Assembly (NCBI GenBank): GCA_944326245.1
Contig: CALVDF010000011.1
Span: forward strand, 1-64,000
Length of the DNA stretch: 64,000 nt
Source: an uncultured Bacteroidales bacterium
Lineage (GTDB): Bacteria; Bacteroidota; Bacteroidia; Bacteroidales; UBA932
Direction: 5' to 3'
Part shown: positions 8,617 to 17,683 of the stretch, piece by piece
How positions within the stretch are numbered: the stretch's first letter is position 1
Layout: the number at the start of each line of letters is the position of its first letter
Made by a program: the position numbers and the translations under genes
Notes under the pieces: model-generated
Seen by the model: the letters and a program-made list of their open reading frames with translations, nothing else
Databases searched by the model: none
What the model was told of the DNA's origin: nothing

Positions 8617-9174
8617 CTACAGCTGGCGGATGATGCGGGCGGGGTTGCCGGCAACGACCGTGTGCGGAGGGACGTCCCTGGTGACGACACTGCCGGCTCC
8701 GACAACGGATCCTTCGCCGACGGTGACTCCGGGGAGGACGGTGACATTGCCTCCGAACCAGACATTGTCCCCGATGGTGATGGGCAGGGCCTTTTCCGTA
8801 CCCTTGTTGCGTTCATTGACATCGAGAGGGTGTACGGCGGTGAGCAGGCTGCATCCCGGTCCTATGAAGACGTGCGAGCCTATGGTGACTGGTGCTTCGT
8901 CGAGGACGGTGAGGTTGAAGTTGATGAATGTGCTGTCACCTATCGATATCTGCGAGCCGTAGTCGCAGTAGAAAGGGGAGAGGATGGTGACTCCCTTTCC
9001 CATATTCCCTATGATGGAGCGCAGCATGCTTTCCCTGGCTTCAGTGTCGCCCGGGTGGATGCGGTTGAGTTCGTATATCCTGGCGCGGCAGCCGGCAAGC
9101 TCTTCCAGAAGCTGGCTGTCCCCTGCGGCATCGTACCACTCGCCGCCGAGCATTTTTTCTTTTGCAGTCTTCAT
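8617..9174 (-). CDS. sugar O-acetyltransferase (maltose/galactoside acetyltransferase type)
   Basis: 185 aa, a normal length for the Maa/LacA family. The N-terminal mac domain (KMLGGEWYDAAGDSQLLEELAG) is followed by a left-handed beta helix of hexapeptide repeats, including CDYGSQISIGDSTFINFN and ITIGDNVWFGGNVTVLPGVT, and the TAVHPLDV segment that carries the catalytic histidine. It ends with the family's VVAGNPARIIRQL. Acetyl-CoA is the expected donor; the natural sugar acceptor is unknown. It is transcribed divergently from fumarase. A REP-like element begins 12 nt beyond its stop. Confidence 0.9.
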   Translation of the reverse strand: MKTAKEKMLGGEWYDAAGDSQLLEELAGCRARIYELNRIHPGDTEARESMLRSIIGNMGKGVTILSPFYCDYGSQISIGDSTFINFNLTVLDEAPVTIGSHVFIGPGCSLLTAVHPLDVNERNKGTEKALPITIGDNVWFGGNVTVLPGVTVGEGSVVGAGSVVTRDVPPHTVVAGNPARIIRQL

Positions 9175-9205
9175 TTTAGTATCTTCCTAAGGTCAAATGC
9201 GTGCG

Positions 9206-9222
9206 CAAAATTACTATCTTTG
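9206..9222. promoter_or_regulatory. back-to-back divergent -7 boxes (acetyltransferase / fumarase)
   Basis: The 17-bp CAAAATTACTATCTTTG reads as TATCTTTG on the plus strand (9215-9222, toward fumarase at 9252) and TAATTTTG on the minus strand (9213-9206, toward the acetyltransferase at 9174). Both fit TAnnTTTG. Neither has a perfect TTTG -33 box, though the minus side has a GTTG-like site 20 nt away. Confidence 0.6.
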
Positions 9223-9251
9223 CAAGATTGAAACAACAAACAACAACGGAT

Positions 9252-10892
9252 ATGGAATTCAAATATCAGGAACTTTTCCAGACGGGAGAAGATACTACAC
9301 AGTATCATCTTGTCACTAAGGATTATGTGTCTACCGCCCGGTTTGAGGGTGAGGAAATTCTGAAAGTCGATCCCGAGGGACTCAGGCTTATAGCCCGCCA
9401 GGCCTTCCATGATGTGGCCTTCATGCTCCGTCCGGAGCACAACGAGATGGTGGCCAAGATACTCAACGATCCCGAAGCCAGCCGCAACGACAAGGCCGTG
9501 GCTCTGACCATGCTGCTCAATGCAGATGTGGCCAAGAACCAGAAGCTGCCTTTCTGCCAGGATACCGGTACAGCCATAGTAGTGGCCAAGAAAGGCCGCA
9601 GGGTATGGGTGGACAAGACTTCCGACGGTTCCCGTATCAGTGACGAGGAGGCTCTCCAGCACGGAGTCTACGATACATACACCACCGACAATCTCCGTTA
9701 TTCCCAGACCATCCCTCTGGACATGTACAAGGAGAAGAATTCAGGGAACAACCTGCCTGCACAGGTGGATATCTATGCTACCGAGGGCGGCGAGTACAAG
9801 TTCCTGTTCATAGCCAAGGGCGGTGGCTCGGCCAACAAGACATTCCTTTTCCAGGAGACCAAGGCCCTGCTGAACCCCGAAAAACTCGAAAGCTTCCTTA
9901 TCGAGAAGATGAAGACTCTCGGTACGGCTGCCTGCCCCCCCTACCACATCGCGTTCGTGATCGGAGGTTCTTCGGCCGAGACCAACCTCAAGACCGTCAA
10001 GCTGGCTTCAGCAAAGTATTACGACAATCTGCCCACCACAGGCAATGACCTGGGCCGTGCTTTCCGTGACATCGAGCTGGAGCAGAAGCTCTTCAAGGCT
10101 GCCTGCAACATAGGGCTGGGTGCACAGTTCGGCGGCAAGTACTTTGCCCATGACATCCGTGTGATCCGTCTGCCCCGCCACGGAGCTTCCTGCCCCGTAG
10201 GTCTCGGAGTGTCCTGCAGCGCCGACCGCAATATCAAGGGCAAGATCAACAAGGACGGAATCTGGCTGGAAAATCTGGACAGCAACCCCATCCGCCTGGT
10301 TCCTGAGAACATGCGCGGAGGCTTCGCCAAACATTCAGGCGGCGTGAAGATCGATCTTAACCGTCCGATGAAGGAAGTCCTCGCCGACCTGTCCCAGTAT
10401 CCCGTATCCACATTCCTGCTGCTCAGCGGTACCATCATCGTGGGCCGTGACATCGCCCATGCCAAGCTGAAGGAGCGCATCGAGAAAGGCGAAGGACTGC
10501 CCCAGTACATGAAGGAGCATCCTATCTACTATGCCGGACCGGCCAAGACTCCGGAGGGAATGCCTTCGGGCAGCTTCGGCCCTACCACGGCAGGACGTAT
10601 GGACAGCTATGTGGACCTCTTCCAGGAAAACGGAGGCAGCATGATCATGATAGCAAAGGGCAACCGCAGCCAGCAGGTTACCGACGCATGCAAGAAGCAC
10701 GGCGGTTTCTATCTGGGCAGCATCGGCGGTCCCGCGGCCATCCTGGCTCAGGACAATATCAAGAAGGTCGAGCTACTCGAGTATCCCGAACTCGGCATGG
10801 AAGCTATCTGGAAGATCGAGGTAGTCGACTTCCCCGCCTTCATCCTCGTGGACGATAAGGGCAACGACTTCTTCAAGACCGTAATGAAGTAA
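9252..10892 (+). CDS. fum: fumarate hydratase, class I (iron-sulfur)
   Basis: 546 aa from the ATG at 9252; an upstream in-frame GTG at 9201 lies before the predicted promoter. The protein matches one-chain FumA/FumB-type fumarases: an N-terminal alpha-like domain with [10 protein letters not shown] and [10 protein letters not shown], a middle [23 protein letters not shown], and a C-terminal beta-like domain with [13 protein letters not shown]. Conserved cysteines at PFCQD, ..AACNIGLG and ..HGASCPVG are the likely 4Fe-4S ligands. It interconverts fumarate and malate in the anaerobic reductive TCA/succinate branch. Oxygen sensitivity is expected. Confidence 0.95.
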   Translation: MEFKYQELFQTGEDTTQYHLVTKDYVSTARFEGEEILKVDPEGLRLIARQAFHDVAFMLRPEHNEMVAKILNDPEASRNDKAVALTMLLNADVAKNQKLPFCQDTGTAIVVAKKGRRVWVDKTSDGSRISDEEALQHGVYDTYTTDNLRYSQTIPLDMYKEKNSGNNLPAQVDIYATEGGEYKFLFIAKGGGSANKTFLFQETKALLNPEKLESFLIEKMKTLGTAACPPYHIAFVIGGSSAETNLKTVKLASAKYYDNLPTTGNDLGRAFRDIELEQKLFKAACNIGLGAQFGGKYFAHDIRVIRLPRHGASCPVGLGVSCSADRNIKGKINKDGIWLENLDSNPIRLVPENMRGGFAKHSGGVKIDLNRPMKEVLADLSQYPVSTFLLLSGTIIVGRDIAHAKLKERIEKGEGLPQYMKEHPIYYAGPAKTPEGMPSGSFGPTTAGRMDSYVDLFQENGGSMIMIAKGNRSQQVTDACKKHGGFYLGSIGGPAAILAQDNIKKVELLEYPELGMEAIWKIEVVDFPAFILVDDKGNDFFKTVMK

Positions 10893-10908
10893 GACTGACG
10901 GCCTCGTC

Positions 10909-12540
10909 ATGAGGAGTAAGCTGACAGCAATATTGATAATGGGTATCGCCGCGCTGTACGGGTGCGGCGGTACTGTTATTGGAGACAGCAGGAGCCAGGG
11001 CGTTGATGCTTTGGGTGACCGGCTGGACCGCCTGACCGTGAACGGAGAGTGGGACTCGCTTTTCAGCATAACTATGCCCCTTGTCTACGGAACCCGGACT
11101 GATACGGTCTCCAAGGTGTGTGCGTCGCTGTACAACGCGCAGTATTGGCTCTACCGCGAGTCATTGGATTCGGTGGCTCACTATCTGGATATCGTGCAGC
11201 GCAATCTGGACAGTATCGACGGTCTGGGTATGGAGGGCATGTACTATGTCCTGGAGGGTATGTACCGTATGAAGTCGGAGTGGGACTTCCCCGGAATGGT
11301 GGAACTGCTGCTTAAGAGCTATGATGTCTACAAGGAGCTGGGAGAGGTGGCCAATATGGCTTACCCTCTGATCAATATCGTCAATTTTTACTATATGCGT
11401 TCGGATGTCCGGGGCCTGGACTATGCCCGGGAGGTATATGCGCTGGTCCGGGACAACTCGCTGTCTCCATACTATCAGGGAGTGGCATCCATGATCATGG
11501 CTGAGATGCTGTCTCTGTCGGATTCTCCCGGGGATGCATGGCCGTTCCTGAGGACAGCGGACTCTCTTATCCGCAGCGAGGAGTATGAGCCGTATTACAG
11601 CATCATAGACCTGCTGAAGGCGGATATGTCCCTGCTGGACGGAGACAGTACCGCTGCTGATTCGCTGTATGCCGTGGCGTTGGAGCGTGAGGCAGTGACC
11701 GAACCGGTGGTGATATCCCTGATATGCCTGCATTACGGCCGTTTCTGCGAGGACAGGGGGATGAACGGGAAAGCGGCGGAGCTGTACAGAAAAGGTCTGG
11801 CTATATCCGACAGGTATGCCAATATGGAGCTTAGGAACGAGCTGCAGCTCCATCTGGCCGATGTCAGTTATGAACTGGGGGATATGAAAGGCTCTTTGTC
11901 CAATTACCGGGCGAGCCATCTGGGTCAGGTGCGGAGCCAGGAGTGGGAACTCAATGACCTGAGAATGTCCTATCAGGAGGTGCTGCACAAGCAGGAGGTA
12001 CAGGCCAAGGAACTGGATCTGGTGAAGTTCCGCAGGCTGGTACTTGTTGTAGTCTTCGTGCTGATAATCGTGGTGGTGGTGTCGGTGTTCTTCATTGTCC
12101 TTTTCAGGCGGCAGCGTCGGCTCAACCGGACTCTGGTGGACCAGTACCGGAGCTACATGCAGCGGACGCAGCAGAAACAGCCGGCAGAAGAGGCTGACCG
12201 TCATCTTTGGGAAAAGGTGGAGCGGATGATGAACGTGGACAAGCTGTATCTCCGGAAAGACCTTACGCTGGAAAGCATGGCGCAGGAGCTGGCGACCAAC
12301 CGGACTTATCTATCAAAGGCCGTGAATGCGTTTTCAGGAGGCAACTTCAGCAGCTATGTGGACCATCTCCGTATCCGCGAGGCGGTGGGCATCATCGAGG
12401 CTAAGGGCGGTGCAGTGGATTTGAAGGAACTCGGTCCGGCGGTCGGATACAGTTCCGTTACTGCTTTCTACAGGGCCTTTTCCAAGGAGACCGGACTGTC
12501 TCCCGGCAAGTATCGGGAGGAAATACGGCGGAGAAGGTAA
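10909..12540 (+). CDS. membrane-anchored TPR / AraC-type transcriptional regulator
   Basis: 543 aa. The N-terminal signal has a lipobox-like ALYGC (Cys19). Residues ~35-350 are helical, TPR-like repeats expected in the periplasm. One transmembrane segment at ~375-400 (valine/isoleucine rich) is followed by a basic linker and a C-terminal AraC helix-turn-helix (~440-543: LTLESMAQELATNRTYLSKA, then AVGYSSVTAFYRAFSKETG). This design is common in Bacteroidales: the periplasmic repeats sense a signal or protein and the HTH acts in the cytoplasm. It begins 16 nt after fumarase and precedes a BACON lipoprotein gene with its own promoter, a plausible target. Confidence 0.85.
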   Translation: MRSKLTAILIMGIAALYGCGGTVIGDSRSQGVDALGDRLDRLTVNGEWDSLFSITMPLVYGTRTDTVSKVCASLYNAQYWLYRESLDSVAHYLDIVQRNLDSIDGLGMEGMYYVLEGMYRMKSEWDFPGMVELLLKSYDVYKELGEVANMAYPLINIVNFYYMRSDVRGLDYAREVYALVRDNSLSPYYQGVASMIMAEMLSLSDSPGDAWPFLRTADSLIRSEEYEPYYSIIDLLKADMSLLDGDSTAADSLYAVALEREAVTEPVVISLICLHYGRFCEDRGMNGKAAELYRKGLAISDRYANMELRNELQLHLADVSYELGDMKGSLSNYRASHLGQVRSQEWELNDLRMSYQEVLHKQEVQAKELDLVKFRRLVLVVVFVLIIVVVVSVFFIVLFRRQRRLNRTLVDQYRSYMQRTQQKQPAEEADRHLWEKVERMMNVDKLYLRKDLTLESMAQELATNRTYLSKAVNAFSGGNFSSYVDHLRIREAVGIIEAKGGAVDLKELGPAVGYSSVTAFYRAFSKETGLSPGKYREEIRRRR

Positions 12541-12604
12541 TATGCTGAGAGTCAGGATTGCATTACTGTCGGTTTGTAAAATATACAATCTGGTAATGCG
12601 GAAA

Positions 12605-12636
12605 TTTGGAGCTGCAGGGACGGGAAAATAGCTTTG
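12605..12636 (+). promoter_or_regulatory. promoter of the BACON lipoprotein gene
   Basis: TTTG (12605-12608), exactly 20 nt, then TAGCTTTG (12629-12636). Transcription should begin near 12641, leaving a leader of about 30 nt before the ATG at 12671. Confidence 0.75.
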
Positions 12637-12670
12637 TGAAAAATTAATCAACAATCAAATTTTTTCACTT

Positions 12671-14515
12671 ATGAGAAAAGCTTATCTATTTACATCAATC
12701 TTGGCCCTGGCAGCGGTATTGTCCGCCTGCAATGAAGACCAGAAGACAGCTGAACCCAAATTGACTCTCGGACAGACCGAGGTGACAGTTTCTGTTGAGG
12801 GAGGCGAGTACTCCGTTACATGGGAGGTTGAGAACCCTATAGAAGGTACGCTGCCTGCCGTGGAGCAGCAGGACGGTACCGGATGGGTATCGGATTTCAG
12901 GACGGATGAAGGTACGATCCTCTTTACAGTGGCAGCCAATGAGTCTGAGGAGTCCCGCGAGTGTGTCGTGACAGTTACATATCCTTCCGCTCCTGAGGCA
13001 TCATTCACCATTGTCCAGAACGGCACGACGGAAGAGAAACCCAAGGAATATTCTTTGGAAATTAATCTTAAAGAACTGAATGAAAGTCAGATAGTAGTGG
13101 ATATCATCCCTTCTGATCCGGATATGACCTATTTCCTCATGTGCGACATGATGGAGAACCTGGAAGAAATGGGACTGACCACCGATGAGGCGATACTTAA
13201 GAGTGACAGTGTGTGGATAGAGGAAGGCGTGTCCTATGGTATGCACTACAGTGATTTCGTGGATAAGGGAGAAAAGCTCAACTACCGCTACAGGCAGTGT
13301 GTCCCCGATACCGATTACATTATCTATGGATACGGCTATGATACGCTGTCCAAGAATAGGACGACGGACCTGATAAAGCTCAATGTGACTACAGCGGAGA
13401 TAACTCTCATCGATGTGGACTTTATACTCGAGACCGAAGTTGACGGAACCACTATCACTTGTCATACGACTCCCGTTGATTACGACGGACTGTACTATGT
13501 GGACTGCTATGACAAGCCTACACTGGATTTCGGACTGGCATCCGGGCAGACTCTTTATGAATTGTGTTATTACGATTTTTCTACGATAATAGACATTTAT
13601 CAGAATATGTTCGGTGTCTCATTTGAAGACACTATGGAGTACTATACCCGCAGTGGAGAGTCCGACAAAGAGTGGACTGACCGCATAGGCCAGATGCAGT
13701 ATACCATAGTCGCTTATCCCCTCAATGAGGACGGTGTCGTCATCGGAGAGCCTACGGTGGCGGAAGTTACGACAGGCTCTGTAGTGGAGAAGTCGGACAA
13801 TGTGCTGACTATCAGTGTGGACAACCTGACAGCTTATACAGCGACCCTCAATGTGACTGCAACCAATGATGATCCATACATCGCGCTGGAACTCAATCCT
13901 GAGGTCTTTGAAGGAATGTCCGATGAGGAGACCATGAACTACATCCTGAGCATGTACTACTGGGGACAGGATGTGTATGGAGATTATACGGAAGAACTTA
14001 CTGACCTGACTCCTGAAACCGAGTACACTATCTATGCCTTAGGGGTCGAGGACAATCAGTACACTACCCAGCTTTGGACATACAAGTTCACCACTCCCGC
14101 CCTGGAGATTGCCGATGTAACGCTCAACATGGACTTTGACAAGTATTATGATGTGGAGGAAGTGCTGGCGATTGACCCTTCCATGGCAGACCTTGTCGTG
14201 GATCTGGAATACTATCCGGTTGTGATGCCGGTGGAGGTGTCGACTGACCCGGCGGGATGTGAGTATTATTATGCTTTAGTGAACAAGGCGTACTATAATG
14301 ACGATACGGATGAGGAGTTTTACGTCATGCTGAACTCCCGCGAGCCTTATACGGATCCGGTTCTGTATCTGCTTCCTTCATACAATATTGAGTACATTCT
14401 GGTCGGTGCGGCGAAGGATGAGAACGGCAACTGGGGACCGCTTCAGAGGTACGATGTCCTCTGTACGGAAGACGGGGTCTCCGATGCCCAGGAATTCGTG
14501 GATGCACATAAATAA
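12671..14515 (+). CDS. BACON-domain surface lipoprotein of unknown function
   Basis: 614 aa. A lipoprotein signal (ALAAVLSAC, Cys20) is followed by a BACON-like beta domain (~32-115: strands around SVEGGEYSVTWEV and ECVVTVTY, ending SFTIVQNG). Then come several acidic, tyrosine/threonine-rich beta domains resembling fibronectin III-like modules, each with a phrase such as DTDYIIYGYGYD or ETEYTIYALGVE before a TT-rich strand. No catalytic motif is visible. BACON domains in Bacteroidetes lipoproteins usually bind glycans or mucin or act as spacers; no ligand can be assigned. It has its own consensus promoter and terminator. There is no SusC/D pair nearby, so it is not part of an obvious PUL. 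Confidence 0.75.
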   Translation: MRKAYLFTSILALAAVLSACNEDQKTAEPKLTLGQTEVTVSVEGGEYSVTWEVENPIEGTLPAVEQQDGTGWVSDFRTDEGTILFTVAANESEESRECVVTVTYPSAPEASFTIVQNGTTEEKPKEYSLEINLKELNESQIVVDIIPSDPDMTYFLMCDMMENLEEMGLTTDEAILKSDSVWIEEGVSYGMHYSDFVDKGEKLNYRYRQCVPDTDYIIYGYGYDTLSKNRTTDLIKLNVTTAEITLIDVDFILETEVDGTTITCHTTPVDYDGLYYVDCYDKPTLDFGLASGQTLYELCYYDFSTIIDIYQNMFGVSFEDTMEYYTRSGESDKEWTDRIGQMQYTIVAYPLNEDGVVIGEPTVAEVTTGSVVEKSDNVLTISVDNLTAYTATLNVTATNDDPYIALELNPEVFEGMSDEETMNYILSMYYWGQDVYGDYTEELTDLTPETEYTIYALGVEDNQYTTQLWTYKFTTPALEIADVTLNMDFDKYYDVEEVLAIDPSMADLVVDLEYYPVVMPVEVSTDPAGCEYYYALVNKAYYNDDTDEEFYVMLNSREPYTDPVLYLLPSYNIEYILVGAAKDENGNWGPLQRYDVLCTEDGVSDAQEFVDAHK

Positions 14516-14550
14516 TTTTTCATACGCGTGTTAAGTATTTGGTTACTTGG

Positions 14551-14580
14551 GCCGGTCTCTTCATCTGGGACCGGCTTTTT
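14551..14580. terminator. intrinsic terminator after the BACON lipoprotein gene
   Basis: The hairpin GCCGGTC (14551-14557) / GACCGGC (14569-14575) has an 11-nt loop and is followed by TTTTT (14576-14580), 36 nt after the stop. It also separates this gene from the convergent ybaN-like gene. Confidence 0.85.
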
Positions 14581-14585
14581 CATGC

Positions 14586-14945
14586 TCATTCCTTAGTCTT
14601 GAAGGACAATATGTGGGCTGTGACCCCGGCGGCAATGGCGGCCAGCAGAACTCGCAGCCACAGCTGGTGGACCAGGAAGATACTCAGGGCAATGGTCAGC
14701 CACAGGGTCGTGACCGAGACGGCCTTCACCCTCCGGGAGATGCACTTGTGCTCCTGGAAATCCCTTATGTAAGGCCCTAATTTAGGATGCGCCATCAGCC
14801 AGGCATGCAGCCGCGGCGACCCCTTCATCCAGCACCACGCCGTCAGCAGCAGGAACGGAGTAGTCGGCAGCACCGGCAGGAACATCCCCGCCACACCAAG
14901 CCCCAGCGACACGGCTCCCAATATGATCAGCAGATAATTTTTCAT
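14586..14945 (-). CDS. YbaN family (DUF454) small inner-membrane protein
   Basis: About 119 aa from the ATG at 14945. The longer frame to 14966 would overlap the upstream gene more, and MKNYLLIILG is the normal family start. Hydrophobic helices lie at ~3-20, 22-38 and two near the C-terminus. The signature GMFLPVLPTTPFLLLTAWCW is the DUF454 core. Function unknown across the family. The upstream ATPase stop and this start overlap as TGATG, so the two are translationally coupled. Confidence 0.85.
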   Translation of the reverse strand: MKNYLLIILGAVSLGLGVAGMFLPVLPTTPFLLLTAWCWMKGSPRLHAWLMAHPKLGPYIRDFQEHKCISRRVKAVSVTTLWLTIALSIFLVHQLWLRVLLAAIAAGVTAHILSFKTKE

Positions 14946-16114
14946 CAGTAGTTGAGGCCGAACCACCAGAGCGGAAGGATGTTGCCGGAGGAGAACTCGA
15001 TGCCGTCCTTGACGATGTAGCCCTCTTCGGCGGAGGCGAGCTGCTTGCGGCCTTTGGACTTGCCGCCTGTTTCGAAGGTGCGGCTGCCTATCCGGAAGTC
15101 GGAGATGGCGGAGGATATGACCTGGTTGCGGACCCGGGTCTGGTTCAGGAAGAATGTCTCGCGGAGGCTGCCGGTGTCTGATTCGCTTTCCGCGAGCGCG
15201 TAGATAAGATTAGGATTGTCCAGATAGACTTTTTCGACTTTGCCCAGTCCACGGATACCGCCGGTGTCGTCCCTGAGCTGCGCAATCATTCCTGCGTCCT
15301 CGATATATTGGAAGTAGTCCGGCATCTGGTTGCGTCCGGCTCCTATGAGGTCCGCGAGTTTACTCATGTTGGGCTTGAAGGGGACACTCTTGGCTATTAT
15401 GGCAAGCAGTTTCTTGAACTTGCGTCCCATGAAGGCCGGCAGGTCAGCGAAGACAGGGATGTCGTTTTCCAATGTGATATTGATAATCTGCCGGAGTTTT
15501 TCTTCGAAGCCCGGGTCTCTGGAGAAAGGGTAGTAGCCCCGTTTCAGATAGTCCTCAAACAGCAGCAGGGGCGTCTTCATGTTAAAGGTCTCGGGTTTGC
15601 CGGCAATGATGTCCTCAAGAGTGAGGACGGGTACCCGTACATCGTGGTAGAGATGCAGGTATTCCCGGAATGACAGTCCGTAGAGATGGTAGAGAACGGC
15701 CCTGCGGCTGAGGTCCGACGTGCCTTTTGTCAAGTCCAGGACGGAGGAGCCGGAGAATACCACGTTCAGTTCGCTGTAGTAGTCGTAGATGAGTTTCAGT
15801 TCCCTGGACCACTCCTTGTATTTGTGGATCTCGTCGATGTAGAAATAATGTATGCCCCGCTGGACCAGAAGCCCGGCGAGGTCGAGCAGGCGGTGGCTGC
15901 TGAAATAGATGTCGTCTGCATTGACATACAGCACGTCGTCCGGATTCATCTCCTGTTTGATATGCTGCAGCATCAGTGTGGTTTTCCCTACGCCCCTCGG
16001 CCCTTTGATGCCGATTATGCGGTTGCGCCAGTTGATATCGGAGTAGAGGTATCTGTTGAAGCCTGTGTCGGTTTCGCGCAGCAGTTTCTTGTAGAAGGCT
16101 GTTAAAGTTTCCAT
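14945..16114 (-). CDS. AAA ATPase with C-terminal DUF4143-like domain
   Basis: 389 aa from the ATG at 16114; the longer open frame upstream lacks homologous character and crosses the promoter. The Walker A is GPRGVGKTTLML (~33-44), followed by a Walker B-like FYIDEIHKY and a sensor-type VFSGSSVLDL. The C-terminal third carries the restriction-endonuclease-like DUF4143 core seen in these ATPases (TFFLNQTR, then a K/GKSKGRKQL-rich strand). The family is abundant and variable in Bacteroidales. Its role is unknown, though links to toxin-antitoxin or defence functions have been suggested. Two strong dyads overlap the promoter. Confidence 0.85.
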   Translation of the reverse strand: METLTAFYKKLLRETDTGFNRYLYSDINWRNRIIGIKGPRGVGKTTLMLQHIKQEMNPDDVLYVNADDIYFSSHRLLDLAGLLVQRGIHYFYIDEIHKYKEWSRELKLIYDYYSELNVVFSGSSVLDLTKGTSDLSRRAVLYHLYGLSFREYLHLYHDVRVPVLTLEDIIAGKPETFNMKTPLLLFEDYLKRGYYPFSRDPGFEEKLRQIINITLENDIPVFADLPAFMGRKFKKLLAIIAKSVPFKPNMSKLADLIGAGRNQMPDYFQYIEDAGMIAQLRDDTGGIRGLGKVEKVYLDNPNLIYALAESESDTGSLRETFFLNQTRVRNQVISSAISDFRIGSRTFETGGKSKGRKQLASAEEGYIVKDGIEFSSGNILPLWWFGLNY

Positions 16115-16128
16115 GCAGTAATTTTTTG

Positions 16129-16196
16129 CAAATATAGCAAAATTGCACTTGTGAAGTGCAAAAATGTGAAAAATTTGCACTTTGCAAGTGCAAATT
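16129..16196 (-). promoter_or_regulatory. promoter of the DUF4143 ATPase with two near-identical dyads
   Basis: On the minus strand TATATTTG (16136-16129) is a perfect -7 box, with TTTG (16162-16159) 22 nt upstream. Dyad A (16143-16161) is TTGCACTT-GTG-AAGTGCAA and overlaps the -33 box. Dyad B (16172-16196) has 11-bp arms AATTTGCACTT/AAGTGCAAATT around TGC. Both share the core TTGCACTT-N3-AAGTGCAA, and their centres are 32 bp apart, about three helical turns. The layout suggests an operator for a dimeric repressor, possibly self-regulation. Confidence 0.7.
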
Positions 16197-16203
16197 AGAG
16201 ATT

Positions 16204-17547
16204 TTACCGGCGGCCGAGGAAGTAGTAGAGGGCGATGGCTGCGGTGGTGAGGGCCTCGGAGACGGCCATGGCGAGCCAGATGCCGGCGTTGCCGAGCAGA
16301 CGGGGCATGAACATGAAGCTGGGGATTATGAATATCAGACCGCGCAGACATGCAAAGAGCATGGCCGGTTTCATCCGCTCCAGGCTCTGGAGGAGGCCTA
16401 TGGAGGCTACATTGGTCACATAGAAGATGTAGCCGAGGGCGAAGAGGGGCAGCCCTTCTATGGCGATGCGGGCGGCATTGCCTTCCTGACCTATGAACAG
16501 GCCTACAAGAGGGCCTGGGAAAAGCATGAATACGGCCATCCCTATGGCTCCGCAGACGACTGCCGTGATGATGGCCAGGCGGCTGGCAGAGGATACACGG
16601 TCCATCTTGCCGGCTCCGTAGTTGAAGCTTATGATGGGCTGTGCGGACTGTGCTACGGCGTTGCCGAACATGAATACGAAAGGAGTGTAGTAGCAGGCTA
16701 TTCCGAAGGCTCCTACGCCGTCGTCCACGAGGTAGCGCATGAATACCTGGTTGCCCATGAACATCAGGACTGCGATGGTGGCTTCACCGAGCAGGGCTGG
16801 GGAGCCGACCTTGCACTGGTATCCGATGTTGCGCAGGCTTAGGTTCATGCTTTTGCGGCTGAGTTTCAGCCTGATCATGCGTACTGTGCGGGCCTGCAGC
16901 AGCAGGTATCCTATACCCATGCACCCTCCGGTGACAATACTGATGCCGGTGGCTATCGCCGCGCCCTTGACCCCCATGCCGAGCGGGAAGATGAATACCC
17001 AGTCCAGAACGGTGTTGATAATGGCCGTTACGACCGAGCACCACATGGCGTACTGCGGAGCTCCGTCCAGCCGGATGATGAATAGGGAAACTGACAGCCA
17101 CATCTGGAACGGCAGTGCAGGGACTATCCACAGCAGGTAATCCAGTACCTGCGGCATCAGATGCTCTGAGGATCCAAGCATTATGGCCGTAGCTTCAGGG
17201 AAAGCCATTATCAGGCCGGCTACCAGTACCGCTATGACTGTGACGAAGAGTATGGCCTGGGTGACATTGAGGCGGGCAGCCTTGATCTTGCCCCTCGCCA
17301 TGTGGATGGAGGCTACTACCGAACTGCCGGCTCCAGCCATCAGTCCTAGGCCTGTAAATATCATCCATACCGGCACGCATATATTGACGGCCGCTATGCC
17401 GTCGCTGCCTACTCCGTGTCCTATGAAGATGCCGTCGATGGCTGTCACCGCCGACATGCTTACCATTCCCAGCAATGTAGTGACGAAGTACTTGCTGAAG
17501 AGGGAGGGTATGTTTACTGTTCCGAAATCTATAGCATCCCGCTGCAT
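16204..17547 (-). CDS. MATE family efflux transporter (MepA/DinF-like)
   Basis: 447 aa from the ATG at 17547 (MQRDAIDFG); the longer frame to 17685 passes through the promoter. About twelve membrane helices form two similar halves. Family marks include AIDGIFIGHGVGSDGIAAVN in helix 1-2 and FGNAVAQSAQPIISFNYGAG at the start of the second half. These proteins export cationic drugs or dyes by Na+ or H+ antiport. The substrate cannot be read from sequence. It has its own promoter, and its stop lies 8 nt from dyad B of the ATPase promoter. Confidence 0.92.
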   Translation of the reverse strand: MQRDAIDFGTVNIPSLFSKYFVTTLLGMVSMSAVTAIDGIFIGHGVGSDGIAAVNICVPVWMIFTGLGLMAGAGSSVVASIHMARGKIKAARLNVTQAILFVTVIAVLVAGLIMAFPEATAIMLGSSEHLMPQVLDYLLWIVPALPFQMWLSVSLFIIRLDGAPQYAMWCSVVTAIINTVLDWVFIFPLGMGVKGAAIATGISIVTGGCMGIGYLLLQARTVRMIRLKLSRKSMNLSLRNIGYQCKVGSPALLGEATIAVLMFMGNQVFMRYLVDDGVGAFGIACYYTPFVFMFGNAVAQSAQPIISFNYGAGKMDRVSSASRLAIITAVVCGAIGMAVFMLFPGPLVGLFIGQEGNAARIAIEGLPLFALGYIFYVTNVASIGLLQSLERMKPAMLFACLRGLIFIIPSFMFMPRLLGNAGIWLAMAVSEALTTAAIALYYFLGRR

Positions 17548-17572
17548 AAAAACCGTTTTCTGAAAGTGCCGG

Positions 17573-17604
17573 CAAAGGTGGGCCAAAATATCCGGATTGC
17601 CAAA
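17573..17604 (-). promoter_or_regulatory. promoter of the MATE transporter gene
   Basis: On the minus strand TTTG (17604-17601), 20 nt, then CACCTTTG (17580-17573), one mismatch from TAnnTTTG. The predicted start near 17567 leaves a leader of about 20 nt to the ATG at 17547. Confidence 0.55.
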
Positions 17605-17683
17605 TTCACTGCCGGAATATTTTGCTTCCCTGCTGTTGTCAGGCGGATGAGGATGGGCGGTGCCTGTGCCGAAGCTGCGGTGC

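Noticed and set aside
9201..9251. GTG start 17 codons upstream for fumarase
   Set aside because: It lies before the predicted -7 box, so it would not be in the mRNA.
11161..12204. Open frame of 347 codons on the minus strand inside the TPR-AraC regulator gene
   Set aside because: His/Gln-rich nonsense composition opposite a gene with clear membrane and HTH segments.
14946..14966. Seven-codon N-terminal extension of the YbaN-like protein
   Set aside because: The TGATG overlap with the upstream stop and the membrane-helix start MKNYLLI favour the ATG at 14945.
16115..16351. N-terminal extension of the DUF4143 ATPase frame
   Set aside because: It passes through the promoter and dyads and has a Pro/His/Arg-rich sequence; the ATG at 16114 gives the normal family start.
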